Below are positions 50,524 to 59,610 of a stretch of DNA of 64,000 nucleotides, in pieces; position 1 is the first letter of the stretch, and each line of letters begins with the position of its first letter. The notes beneath the pieces are model-generated. The model saw nothing but the letters and a program-made list of their open reading frames with translations. It was not told where the DNA came from and ran no database searches. A program made the translations under genes and the position numbers. Source of the stretch: Terasakiella sp033100395 (GTDB taxonomy: Bacteria > Pseudomonadota > Alphaproteobacteria > Rhodospirillales > Terasakiellaceae); contig NZ_JAWLVJ010000007.1 in the NCBI RefSeq assembly GCF_033100395.1, forward strand, positions 62,001 through 126,000, given 5' to 3'.

Positions 50524-51816
50524 TTAACCGTTAAAAGGATCTGTCACCAGAATTGTATCTTCACGTTCCGGGCTGGTTGAACAAACAGCCACAGGTGTTT
50601 CGATCAGTTCTTCAATACGTTTGATGTATTTTACGCATGTTGCAGGCAACTCACCCCAGGTGCGTGCGCCTTCAGTGCTTTCTGTCCAGCCTTCCATGAC
50701 TTCATAGATCGGCTCGACACGTTCCTGTTCAGCAGGGTTGGAGGGCAGGTGTTTGATTTCCTTGCCATCAATCTGATAACCCGTGCAGATTTTCAGCTCG
50801 TCCATACCGTCCAGTACGTCCAGTTTCATCAGCGCAATACCGTTGATGCCGTTGACTTTTACAGCCTGGCGAACCAGAACCGCATCAAACCAGCCACAAC
50901 GACGTTTGCGTGCTGTCACTGTACCAAACTCGTGGCCACGCTCCCCAAGGCCTTGACCAACTTCGTCAAACAGTTCTGTTGGGAATGGACCGGAACCCAC
51001 ACGTGTTGTGTAAGCTTTGGTGATACCCAGAACATAATCCAGTGATCCCGGACCCATGCCAGAACCAGCAGAGGCCTGACCTGCAACTGTGTTGGAAGAC
51101 GTTACGAAGGGGACGGTGCCGTGATCAACGTCCAGCAATGTGCCTTGCGCGCCTTCAAACAGGATGCGTTGGCCTTTGGATTTTGCATCATCCAGCAGCT
51201 GCCAGACGATTTGAGAATAAGGTGTCAGCTTTGGTGCCATTTCAAGAAGTGGGTTCAGCACTTCTTCAACAGTCCATTCTTCCTGACCCAGACCACGCAG
51301 CAGCGGGTTATGGTGGGCCAGAAGTTTTTCGACTTTGGCAGGCAGTGTTGCCGGGTCAGCCAGATCACCAAAGCGAATGGCGCGGCGACCGCATTTGTCT
51401 TCATAGGCTGGGCCAATGCCACGACCTGTGGTGCCGATCTTGGCGTTACCCAGCGCTTCTTCGCGCACATGGTCGAGTTTTTGGTGAACCGGCAGGATCA
51501 GACAGGCGTTTTCAGCAATTGCCAGATTTTCTGGTGTGATGTCCACGCCCTGACCACGGATGGTGTCAATTTCATTCAAGAGGGCAGCCGGGTCGATCAC
51601 AACACCGTTGCCGATGACAGAAAGTTTACCGCCGCGCACAATGCCGGAAGGCAGCAGGCTGAGTTTGTATTTTACACCGTCGATAACCAGTGTGTGGCCT
51701 GCGTTGTGACCGCCCTGAAAGCGCACAACCACGTCGGCGCGTTCTGAAAGCCAGTCTACGATTTTGCCTTTGCCTTCATCGCCCCATTGGGAGCCGACTA
51801 CAACTACGTTTGTCAT
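50524..51816 (-). CDS. purA: adenylosuccinate synthetase
   Basis: A 430-residue enzyme joining IMP and aspartate with GTP in AMP synthesis. The N-terminal GSQWGDEGKGKIVDWLSE holds the GTP loop and catalytic Asp; GGHNAGHTLVIDG, GTTGRGIGPAYEDK and VGSGPFPTEL are conserved family segments. Its start is 29 bp after hisZ, so it is in the same transcript. The two genes are adjacent in many Alphaproteobacteria. Confidence 0.97.
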   Translation of the reverse strand: MTNVVVVGSQWGDEGKGKIVDWLSERADVVVRFQGGHNAGHTLVIDGVKYKLSLLPSGIVRGGKLSVIGNGVVIDPAALLNEIDTIRGQGVDITPENLAIAENACLILPVHQKLDHVREEALGNAKIGTTGRGIGPAYEDKCGRRAIRFGDLADPATLPAKVEKLLAHHNPLLRGLGQEEWTVEEVLNPLLEMAPKLTPYSQIVWQLLDDAKSKGQRILFEGAQGTLLDVDHGTVPFVTSSNTVAGQASAGSGMGPGSLDYVLGITKAYTTRVGSGPFPTELFDEVGQGLGERGHEFGTVTARKRRCGWFDAVLVRQAVKVNGINGIALMKLDVLDGMDELKICTGYQIDGKEIKHLPSNPAEQERVEPIYEVMEGWTESTEGARTWGELPATCVKYIKRIEELIETPVAVCSTSPEREDTILVTDPFNG

Positions 51817-51845
51817 GGGTTACTTCTCCATCCTGGCCGCACACA

Positions 51846-52976
51846 TTAGGTAAGCGGCGTAATCTTTCCATCTGTGAAAATATGACTACAGCCCAGGCGT
51901 GCCGCTTCGGCTGCCGGGTCCTGTGATTGGTTAAGGGCATTCACACAGATGTGACCGTTCTGGCGCAAGTCTGTGATTTCCTGCACATCCGTTCCGAAAG
52001 GAACAAAAATTTTGTCTTTGGCCTGTGGCTTTGGCAAGGCACGCATCAGGCTGTCGATATATAAAGTAAAGCCGCTGGCTGTTTCACCTGATCCGGCGAT
52101 ATAACGCCCGCCGCGGCCCAGCTCGCTACGTGCGCCTTTACCATAAAATGTATAGGTGACGCCGGAATGATATTCGTAGCCACGGTTTTCTACCGCATCG
52201 ATGGTCAGGCTTAAATCGGGCGCTTGCGTGGTGATTTGGTCATAAACCGCGATCAAGGTGTCACGCAGGTCTTTAGCTTCGCCGCTGAGATCAAGTGGGC
52301 GCAGAATATCAATGGCTTGCTTGGCTGGTCCGGCGCTGTCCAGCAATTGGGCGAACAGGTCAACCTCGTCACCGCCGAGTGCTTTGACGCTTGCTGCATC
52401 TTTCCGGTCCAGAGCAACGCGCAATTCTGTTTTTGTTGGTTCATCCAGCCCAATGTTTTCACACAGAGCCGGGACCAGACGCGGCAGACCAAGATCAACG
52501 CTTAGGCCTTTTGCGCCTGCTTTGGTCAGTGCATCCACGGCTAACAGAACGACTTCGCAGTCACTGTCATGGGTGTCAGACCCGATCAGTTCCACACCAG
52601 CCTGGCCGAACTGACGTTCCGGGCGCAGGTGCGACCCTTTTACACGCAGAACCTGGCCTGTGTAACACAGACGCAGTGGGCGCGGTTCTTTCATCAGACG
52701 GGTGGTGGCGATCCGTTCAACCTGAACTGTCATGTCTGGGCGAATACCCATCATGCGTTGGGAAATCGGATCCATTACGCGGAAGGTCTGAGACGCAATC
52801 GCAGCGCCACTGCCTTGCAGCAGGTTGTCTTCAAATTCGATAAGGGGTGGTTTTACACGACCATAGCCATATGTCGCAAAGCTGGACATCAGGTGGTCTA
52901 CAACGGATGCTTCATATTCTGCATCAATCGGTAAAACATCTTCAAGGCCAGTGGGCAATAATGCTCTGTCAGTCAT
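51846..52976 (-). CDS. hisZ: ATP phosphoribosyltransferase regulatory subunit HisZ
   Basis: A 376-residue HisRS-like protein lacking tRNA anticodon binding. The start at ATG 52976, with GGATGGA upstream, gives MTDRALLPTGLEDVLP; a TTG at 53012 is less likely. Conserved class II segments: RMMGIRPDMTVQVERIATTR (motif 2-like region) and SELGRGGRYIAG near residue 300. HisZ activates the short form of HisG in the first step of histidine synthesis. hisG is not in the window. Confidence 0.93.
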   Translation of the reverse strand: MTDRALLPTGLEDVLPIDAEYEASVVDHLMSSFATYGYGRVKPPLIEFEDNLLQGSGAAIASQTFRVMDPISQRMMGIRPDMTVQVERIATTRLMKEPRPLRLCYTGQVLRVKGSHLRPERQFGQAGVELIGSDTHDSDCEVVLLAVDALTKAGAKGLSVDLGLPRLVPALCENIGLDEPTKTELRVALDRKDAASVKALGGDEVDLFAQLLDSAGPAKQAIDILRPLDLSGEAKDLRDTLIAVYDQITTQAPDLSLTIDAVENRGYEYHSGVTYTFYGKGARSELGRGGRYIAGSGETASGFTLYIDSLMRALPKPQAKDKIFVPFGTDVQEITDLRQNGHICVNALNQSQDPAAEAARLGCSHIFTDGKITPLT

Positions 52977-53318
52977 AAGTCCATCCGCTAAAGGCGCGTG
53001 TAAAAAATCCAAACGCGGCTTTCTAGCCGGAATCGACCTTCACAGCAAATGTTAAAAGCACTTTGGGACCGTTTTTTTGGGAAAGTCTGGCCCCAGAAAC
53101 AATTTTGGGCTGTCGCTTTAAATGCGACAGCCCTTATTATTGTGGCCTCAACCTGTCAAACTTGCCTTTTTTGTCGGCAGGAGCAATCTATTCGCCGATT
53201 ATACGAACGGTCAAGGGTAAAAGTGTGCTGCGGTGCACCAAAAATGACATTTGTCAATCGGACTAAAATTCTTTAGACACATATGTAGCTTATGAAAACA
53301 AAGATAAAGGCAAGCAGG
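52977..53318. other. 342 bp gap between divergent hisZ and quinone oxidoreductase genes
   Basis: A perfect hairpin, GGGCTGTCGC (53107-53116) and GCGACAGCCC (53124-53133) with a seven-base loop, is followed on the + strand by TTATTATTG and could terminate a short transcript or act in a leader of hisZ. The palindrome TGACA-TT-TGTCA at 53245-53256 lies about 60 bp before the quinone oxidoreductase start and may be an operator. An open frame from 53049 has no family match and reads through the hairpin, so I do not call it. Confidence 0.55.
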
Positions 53319-54317
53319 ATGACGGACAAAAAAATGCAATGTATGGAAATCAGCGAACCGGGTGGGCCGGAGGTTCTGAAACTGGTTGAACGTGATCAAC
53401 CCATTGTTTTAGAGGGGGAAGTTCTGATCAAAGTTGCGTCTGCCGGGGTTAATCGCCCGGATGTCATCCAACGAAAAGGTCTTTATCCGCCGCCCCCGGG
53501 TGCGTCTGATTTACCGGGTCTGGAAGTGTCCGGTGAAATTGTTGAAATCAATGGCGACGTTGCGGGTCTAAAAGTTGGCGACAAGGTTTGCGCCTTAACC
53601 AACGGTGGGGGCTATGCACAATATGTAAACGTGCCTGCAGCCCAGTGCCTGCCGATTCCGTCCGGTCTTTCCATGGCCGAAGCGGCCATCGTGCCTGAAA
53701 CATTCTTTACAGTCTGGTTTAATCTGTTTTTGCAAGGTGGCCTGAGAGAAGGTCAGTCTCTGTTGGTTCATGGTGGGTCCAGCGGGATTGGCACAACAGC
53801 GATTCAGATGGCGACTGCTTTGGGTGTGACGGTTTATACGACGGCCGGAAGCGCGGAAAAATGTAAAGCCTGTAGCGATTTGGGGGCAAAGCTTGCCATT
53901 AATTACCGTGATGACGACTTTGTGAGCGTGATTAAAGAAACGACCGAAGGCAAAGGTGTGGATATGATCCTTGATATGGTCGGCGGGGAATATCTTGGTC
54001 GCAATATCAAGTGCCTGGCACGTAAAGGGCGGTTGATCAATATCGCTTACTTGCAGGGCAGCAAGGCGGAAGTAAATTTTATGACCGTCATGATGAAGCA
54101 GCTGACCATCACGGGCTCAACTCTTCGCCAGCAGCCCATCGCGATCAAGTCACAGATTGCCTCTGAATTGAAAGAGACCATCTGGCCGCTGATTGAAGCC
54201 GGCAAGATCAAGCCTGTATTGCATCAGTCCTTTGAAATGATTGAGGCTGCGAAATCTCATGAGTTGATGGAAAGCAGTGCCCATATCGGCAAAATTGTCT
54301 TAAATGTGGAAAGTTGA
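53319..54317 (+). CDS. zinc-free MDR-family NAD(P)H:quinone oxidoreductase
   Basis: A 332-residue protein. ATG 53319 follows AAAGG at a good distance; ATG 53292 or 53334 are alternatives. The MDR fold is clear: SAGVNRPDVIQRKGLYPPPP, LPGLEVSGEIVEI, and the nucleotide loop LLVHGGSSGIGTTAIQMA. The zinc-binding cysteine cluster of alcohol dehydrogenases is missing, as in quinone oxidoreductases and the PIG3-like group, to which the N-terminus (EISEPGGPEVLKL) points. Substrate unknown. Confidence 0.9.
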   Translation: MTDKKMQCMEISEPGGPEVLKLVERDQPIVLEGEVLIKVASAGVNRPDVIQRKGLYPPPPGASDLPGLEVSGEIVEINGDVAGLKVGDKVCALTNGGGYAQYVNVPAAQCLPIPSGLSMAEAAIVPETFFTVWFNLFLQGGLREGQSLLVHGGSSGIGTTAIQMATALGVTVYTTAGSAEKCKACSDLGAKLAINYRDDDFVSVIKETTEGKGVDMILDMVGGEYLGRNIKCLARKGRLINIAYLQGSKAEVNFMTVMMKQLTITGSTLRQQPIAIKSQIASELKETIWPLIEAGKIKPVLHQSFEMIEAAKSHELMESSAHIGKIVLNVES

Positions 54318-54434
54318 ACTTCAAAAAATGCGAAGAAGTTTGACCTGAGCGAAAAACGGATTATATAGTAGGGAAAAGGGATCGGATTTCTCGATCAACT
54401 TCTATTCATAAATTCTAGAAAAAGGATCAACGCG

Positions 54435-55043
54435 ATGGCGCTGCCTCTAATGCCAAAGGCGACGGCCGTTTGGCTTGTCGAAAATACGGCACTGAGCTTT
54501 ATTCAAATCGCCGATTTTTGCGGTTTGCACGAACTTGAAATTCAAGCGATTGCAGATGGTGATGTTGGCATGGGGATGCAGGGACTGGACCCGATTGCAA
54601 ATGGTCAGCTGACACAAGCCGAACTTGATCGCTGCGCAAATGATCCAACCGCACGTCTGAAAATCGCCCGTTCCACAAACCCGGCCCCTAAAGCCCGTGG
54701 TAAAGGTGCGCGTTACACCCCGGTTTCCAAACGTCAGGACCGCCCGGACGGGATCGCCTGGCTGGTGAAAAACCACCCGGAACTACAGGATGTTCAAATT
54801 TCCAAGCTGCTGGGCACCACAAAGCCAACCATTAAGGCGATTCGTGACAAAACCCACTGGAATTCTGCAAACATCACACCACGCAACCCGGTGACTTTGG
54901 GGCTGTGTACCGAAGCTGACCTGGAAAAAGTTGTGATCATCGCACGTGGCCGCGCACGCAAGCTGGCAAAAGCCGAAGGTGTGGCCGAAGCTGCCGTTGC
55001 GATGGAAGCGGCTGTGCAGGATGACAGTACGTCCGAAGAATAA
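54435..55043 (+). CDS. trcR: DUF1013 / cell cycle transcriptional regulator TrcR
   Basis: A 202-residue protein starting MALPLMPKATAVWLVENTAL after a strong AAAGGA site. It holds two helix-turn-helix-like modules, ALSFIQIADFCGLHELEIQA and VQISKLLGTTKPTIKAIRDK, separated by a basic linker (KARGKGARYTPVSKRQ). DUF1013 is nearly confined to Alphaproteobacteria and includes the TrcR regulator of the cell cycle. It has its own promoter gap and terminator, consistent with a monocistronic core regulator. Confidence 0.92.
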   Translation: MALPLMPKATAVWLVENTALSFIQIADFCGLHELEIQAIADGDVGMGMQGLDPIANGQLTQAELDRCANDPTARLKIARSTNPAPKARGKGARYTPVSKRQDRPDGIAWLVKNHPELQDVQISKLLGTTKPTIKAIRDKTHWNSANITPRNPVTLGLCTEADLEKVVIIARGRARKLAKAEGVAEAAVAMEAAVQDDSTSEE

Positions 55044-55062
55044 GCTTTAAAAGCTGACACAT

Positions 55063-55098
55063 AAAAAAGGCGCTATCTGATCGGTAGCGCCTTTTTTT
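55063..55098. terminator. bidirectional terminator between trcR and the response regulator gene
   Basis: AAAAAAGGCGCTA (55063-55075) pairs with TAGCGCCTTTTTT (55085-55097) over a nine-base loop, giving T-tracts in both directions. It serves two convergent genes. Confidence 0.93.
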
Positions 55099-55120
55099 GT
55101 ATTCGATGTTCAGGAACGTT

Positions 55121-55783
55121 TTAAGCTTCCCAGCCGTTTTGCAGGGCAATTCGCACGGCCTGGGCGCGGTTGGCTGCTTCCATCTTGCGATAGATGTTGC
55201 GCAGGTGAACCTTGACGGTGATTTCCTGCAAGCCAAGCTTGCGTGCAATTTCTTTGTTAGTGTTGCCTTCAATCAAATGACCAAGGATTTCTTTTTCCCG
55301 GTCACTTAAGCGAGATAGCGGACCATCTGCCATGGACTGTGTTGAGGCACTGCGCCCAATGGGGCTGTCATCATTTGATTCTGGCGTATCCTGAAAGGCT
55401 GCGGACGGGATATATTTTTCACCCGACAGAACCAGACGAAGCGCGTTGACCATTGCTGAACCGCTGATGGTTTTGGGCACATAACCTGCGGCACCACGTT
55501 CAACGGCTTCAAGTACGTCATGGCGATTGAAGTGACCGGACAGGATGACAACCGGGGTTTTAGGGTGTGCTTCACACATTTTGACCAGACCGTCAAAGGC
55601 GTTCATGCCGGGCATTTTCAAGTCCATCAGGATCAGGTCCCAGCCGTCTTCCTTCCCTGCAATCTCATAAGCTTCATCAAAAGATGCCGCTTCTGTGACC
55701 GCAACATCGGGGTCGAGTTCTTCCAAAAATGGGCGCAAACCTTCACGTACAAGGTTGTGGTCGTCAGCAATGAGAATCTTCAT
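55121..55783 (-). CDS. LuxR/NarL-family response regulator
   Basis: A 220-residue regulator starting at ATG 55783 (MKILIADDHNLVREGL). The receiver has phospho-acceptor Asp54 in LILMDLKMPGMNA, and the GerE-type HTH reads LSDREKEILGHLIEGNTNKE, then VKVHLRNIYRKM. It lies 64 bp downstream of a hybrid kinase gene in the same orientation, so the two are likely partners. It lacks the PAS insert seen in the other LuxR-type regulator at 36063-37139. The ribosome site is weak. Confidence 0.92.
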   Translation of the reverse strand: MKILIADDHNLVREGLRPFLEELDPDVAVTEAASFDEAYEIAGKEDGWDLILMDLKMPGMNAFDGLVKMCEAHPKTPVVILSGHFNRHDVLEAVERGAAGYVPKTISGSAMVNALRLVLSGEKYIPSAAFQDTPESNDDSPIGRSASTQSMADGPLSRLSDREKEILGHLIEGNTNKEIARKLGLQEITVKVHLRNIYRKMEAANRAQAVRIALQNGWEA

Positions 55784-55847
55784 TAGGCGTTTTTTCCGCT
55801 TTTGTTGATCCAAGTACAATATTGTAATATCAAACGAATCTCAATCA

Positions 55848-58800
55848 TTACGTTTCTTTTGTAATTGTTTTTCCTGCTTTTTCGACCTGAGAGGCGAGGT
55901 TTGACAGGCTAACAGGTTTTTTCAGTACGCAAAATGCCACTTCGTTCAGGTCAACCGCATCGGTCTCTTCAATTCCGGTATGTCCGGTGACGACAATAAT
56001 CGGCAGGTCTGGCTTTCTTTCTTTCAGATGTTTAATCAGATGATGACCGTCCATTTTGGGCATGCGGATGTCGGTGACGACAATATCGCAGGGTTCGGCC
56101 TCATAAAGTTCAAGCGCTTCTTCTCCATCTCCGGCCATATTGACTTCATAGCCATTGGTGAATAGATATTCCATCATGGCTTCGGCGGCATAAACTTCGT
56201 CATCCACCACCAGCACACTTAGCCCATTGCCATCAAAATCCAGATCATCATCGTCATCATCGCCGATGTCATCGGGGATGTTGGCGATGATGGATGTATC
56301 TTCTTCATCCACGCAAGGCAGCGTGATGTCAAAGCGGGCACCTTTGTGGATGTTGCGCGCCTGAATTTGCCCGCCCATGGCGGCAATAATCCCGTAGCTG
56401 ACCGACAGGCCTAACCCAGTGCCTTTGCCCACTTCTTTGGTGGTGAAGAACGGGTCAAAAAGTTTCGCCATGGCTTTTTCAGAAATGCCACCGCCATTAT
56501 CTGTCACGGCAATATTGATCATGTTATCGGCCTGATCATAGGTCATATTGACGTCGATGCGGTTGATTTCCTTGCTGTTGAACTGTTCGTTCTTGCGCCG
56601 TTGATTGATGGCATCATGGGCGTTGGTGATCAGGTTCAGGATTACCTGTTCCAACTGGATTGGGCGACCTTTCAGCGTCTGATAATAAGGCGGATAGCGA
56701 ACATCCATATGGATGTTTTCTGCCAGATATTGCGCTTCGATCATATCAACCGCCTGACGGATCACCAGGGCTGGGTCGAACAGTTCCAGGCTGCCTGTAT
56801 CTTTGCGGCTAAAGATCCGCATATGGTCGATGATGTCGGCCATGCGTGCACTTTGCATGCTGATCAGATCAAACTGTTTTTGGATTTGTTCGGTGGTGAT
56901 GGTGCCCCGGTTCATCTTTAACATACTGCCTTCTGCCGCAAACCGCATGATGTTGAGCGGCTGGCTGAGCTCGTGCGTGATCCCGGCGGCCATTTCGCCA
57001 AGAGTGGCAAGTTTGGACGTCTGGGCCAGATGTTCGTTTACCCGGTTGCGTTCTGTCACATCACGAATGATCAGCAGGCGGGTTTCCAGGCCGATGTAGG
57101 AAACGGGGCGGGTGGTGATGTCGGCTTCGAAAGTTTCATCATCCATACGACGCAGAGAGACCGATGTATAGGTATAAGTCGGATCATCATCATGCATCTT
57201 GGGGGCATCTTTAAACAGATCACCGTCATCACAGACATAGTTAGCAAAGCGTTTGCCGAGAAATTCCGTTCTGTTTTTTGTGGCGAAAAGCGCATGACCT
57301 TCCGGGTTGGAAAAGACGATCCGGTCATTTTCATCCAGCACCAGAATTGCATCTGGGGACATATCAACCAGGCTTCTGTAGCGTCCCTCACTTTCACGCA
57401 AGGCTTCTTCGGCAATCAGGCGGTGATGTTCACTGCGCAGACTGGACACCCCATAACCAATGTCACTGGCCAGTTCTTCCATCAGTTTAATATGAGGATC
57501 ATTAAAGATGTTTTTGTCATCCGAAACCACGCAAAGGAAACCTGCAAGTTTGGTATCAATTCGGATCGGGAAGATACCGCCGGATTTGATGTTATGTTCA
57601 ACAAAGGCTTTTTTCAGATTAGGGAAAGCCTGATGCAGAATATGTTCATTCATGATCATATGGTTCTGCTTGACGAAGGTCTGCTTGATTGTGCTGGTGG
57701 GCTTGAACGGTTGCAAGTCCATGTCCAGCCCTTTTTGCATGCTGATATCCAGAAATTCCGGCAGGCTGCCCGGGATTTTAAACAGGTTCACCCATGTGGA
57801 TTGGAACGACCCAAAATCCATCACCAGACGGCAGATTTCAGAAAGGATAAAGCTTTCGTTTCTGGCGTGGATCAGCGTATTCCCGGAAAGACTGAGCGTG
57901 GTGGAAATCTTGTTGCTTTCAATCAGTTCATTTTCACGACTTTTCAGGGTGGTGATATCCGTGTAAATTCCGACGATCCCGCCTTCTGATGTGGGGTGTT
58001 CATGGACCAGAAGATGATGCCCGTTATAAAGTTCAATCTCACGAATCCCACAAGATTTATGGGCTTCAACCAGTTGATCACATAATTCTTGGCTAAAGGG
58101 CGCGGGGAATTTCAGTACCTTTTCCTTGTCGCAGATATTCAGCATCTCACGATACGTAAAGGAATTGGCCACATAAGGTTTCAGCGCTGGGAACATATCA
58201 AGGGCTGCATTGTTCCACATGATCAGTTTATCGTTGGCATCCCACATGACAAGGCCGTTTGACAGCGCATTCAGCCCCTCTTCAAAACGTGTTTTATAAG
58301 TGACGCTTTCTGAAATATCTGTGCCAGTCCCGATGTAGCCTGCGAAATTGCCGTCGTTGTCAAAAATGGCTTTACCATTAATGGCAACGGTCAGGTTCAT
58401 GCTATTCCAGTCGGCACTATATTTATAGTTCCTGAAAGCACGGCGGTTCTGCAAGTCTTCCCAATGTTTAAACTGGTGGGAAGGCAGGTTTTTGGGTTTG
58501 GTGAAATCATGACGGGTGCGCCCCAGAAGATACTTTTTGGGGATGCCCGTCGTTGTCGTGAACCGATCGGAAATATAAGTGAATTTATGATCCGGCCCGG
58601 TTTGCCAGTACCAGTCAGAACTGGCATCCACCAGGTCACGAAACCGGCTTTCACTTTCATGCAATGCGCTTTGGGCGATCTGTAAATCCCGGTTGGACAG
58701 GTAAAAGGCGATCAGGTCCGCGATGGAGCCGGCAAACTGTCTGTCAGTATTTGTCCAGTTACGCTGGTTTTTTCTGGCGGCGATATGCAGGGTGCCAATG

Positions 58801-59408
58801 GACTGGCGTCCGATTCCGACGACAGCTACCAAAACAGACTTTGGTTTTGGTCCCATGTTCTGGGTGGCAAGAAAATCCATGGATCGGACATCATTTTGCG
58901 CATCATCAAAGGCAACGGTACGCTCGCCACGCAAAGCCCCAAAGAAAGCCGGATGTTGTTGTCGATCAATGGTCATATCGCACGGCGCATTTTGATCTGT
59001 GGCGTCAAAAGCGTATTTCAGTGAAAGACTGGTGCGTTCTTCCCCAAAGAACCACAAGCAGGTGCGTGATACATCCAGTGTCTTTGAGGTTTCGCGCAAA
59101 AGCCATTCAATGGCCTGTTGTTCGGTTGTTTTTTCCGGGGTCCTGAGAAACAGGTTAAAGCCCTGGGAAATTCGTTCAAAAGCCGCCAGGTATTTTCTGG
59201 AAAGTGGCGTTTGTTCTTCTTCGGGTGACTTAAGCCGTTTATGGATCAAGGCGCCCAGTATAAGACCGCCTGCCAGGGTCCCTAATAAAACACCGGGACC
59301 TGCGTTAAATCCGTCAATTGCGGCTGTCTCTGCACGTGCAATTGTCGGACTGAGCAGGAGACTCGTGGTCAGCAGGGTATATTTATATATGTTTTGCAGG
59401 CTTTTCAT
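55848..59408 (-). CDS. large hybrid histidine kinase with GAF and multiple PAS domains
   Basis: A 1186-residue protein. A signal-like N-terminus (to TIARA) and one membrane helix near residues 35-55 leave almost the whole protein in the cytoplasm. The domain order appears to be GAF (about 85-240), PAS (255-375, DASSDWYWQTGPDHKFTYIS), PAS (380-500, ALSNGLVMWDANDKLIMWNN), a second GAF-like region (515-680), PAS (700-815), HisKA (GEMAAGITHELSQPLN), HATPase_c (DNGGGISEKAMAKLFDPFFT) and a C-terminal receiver (DIVVTDIRMPKMDG) after an aspartate-run linker (GDDDDDDLDFDG). It probably senses internal signals and signals to the adjacent LuxR-type regulator. Confidence 0.92.
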   Translation of the reverse strand: MKSLQNIYKYTLLTTSLLLSPTIARAETAAIDGFNAGPGVLLGTLAGGLILGALIHKRLKSPEEEQTPLSRKYLAAFERISQGFNLFLRTPEKTTEQQAIEWLLRETSKTLDVSRTCLWFFGEERTSLSLKYAFDATDQNAPCDMTIDRQQHPAFFGALRGERTVAFDDAQNDVRSMDFLATQNMGPKPKSVLVAVVGIGRQSIGTLHIAARKNQRNWTNTDRQFAGSIADLIAFYLSNRDLQIAQSALHESESRFRDLVDASSDWYWQTGPDHKFTYISDRFTTTTGIPKKYLLGRTRHDFTKPKNLPSHQFKHWEDLQNRRAFRNYKYSADWNSMNLTVAINGKAIFDNDGNFAGYIGTGTDISESVTYKTRFEEGLNALSNGLVMWDANDKLIMWNNAALDMFPALKPYVANSFTYREMLNICDKEKVLKFPAPFSQELCDQLVEAHKSCGIREIELYNGHHLLVHEHPTSEGGIVGIYTDITTLKSRENELIESNKISTTLSLSGNTLIHARNESFILSEICRLVMDFGSFQSTWVNLFKIPGSLPEFLDISMQKGLDMDLQPFKPTSTIKQTFVKQNHMIMNEHILHQAFPNLKKAFVEHNIKSGGIFPIRIDTKLAGFLCVVSDDKNIFNDPHIKLMEELASDIGYGVSSLRSEHHRLIAEEALRESEGRYRSLVDMSPDAILVLDENDRIVFSNPEGHALFATKNRTEFLGKRFANYVCDDGDLFKDAPKMHDDDPTYTYTSVSLRRMDDETFEADITTRPVSYIGLETRLLIIRDVTERNRVNEHLAQTSKLATLGEMAAGITHELSQPLNIMRFAAEGSMLKMNRGTITTEQIQKQFDLISMQSARMADIIDHMRIFSRKDTGSLELFDPALVIRQAVDMIEAQYLAENIHMDVRYPPYYQTLKGRPIQLEQVILNLITNAHDAINQRRKNEQFNSKEINRIDVNMTYDQADNMINIAVTDNGGGISEKAMAKLFDPFFTTKEVGKGTGLGLSVSYGIIAAMGGQIQARNIHKGARFDITLPCVDEEDTSIIANIPDDIGDDDDDDLDFDGNGLSVLVVDDEVYAAEAMMEYLFTNGYEVNMAGDGEEALELYEAEPCDIVVTDIRMPKMDGHHLIKHLKERKPDLPIIVVTGHTGIEETDAVDLNEVAFCVLKKPVSLSNLASQVEKAGKTITKET

Positions 59409-59556
59409 TCGCGCTTGTCTTGATCTTAAACGTTTTTTACGCCCATCACCCTACCTGATCCCCGTCAAATGTCCTAGGGAAGACATTGTCTTCTTTGATA
59501 AAATTTTACGCTCTTCAGAAAAGCGAAATATACGCATTAATAATTGTGTACTTTTT

Positions 59557-59574
59557 GTTACAGAAAAGTTACAA
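59557..59574 (+). promoter_or_regulatory. Pho-box-like direct repeat before the PiT transporter
   Basis: GTTACAG-AAAA-GTTACAA is a direct repeat with an 11 bp period, 37 bp before the PiT start. It matches the orientation and shape of the motif before the Na/Pi cotransporter (GTTACAC-TTTT-ATGACAG on that gene's strand). Similarity to the classical PhoB box is moderate. Confidence 0.42.
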
Positions 59575-59610
59575 GGCGGTCTGAAAATTGGCAGAGTGTT
59601 GAGGGCAATT

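Noticed and set aside
53049..53276. Open frame of 75 codons between hisZ and the quinone oxidoreductase
   Set aside because: It reads through a perfect terminator-like hairpin, has a weak ribosome site and a low-likelihood, cysteine-rich translation.
58999..59610. Upstream extension of the PiT transporter frame
   Set aside because: It is antisense to the hybrid kinase gene and the family start with a good ribosome site is at 59611.
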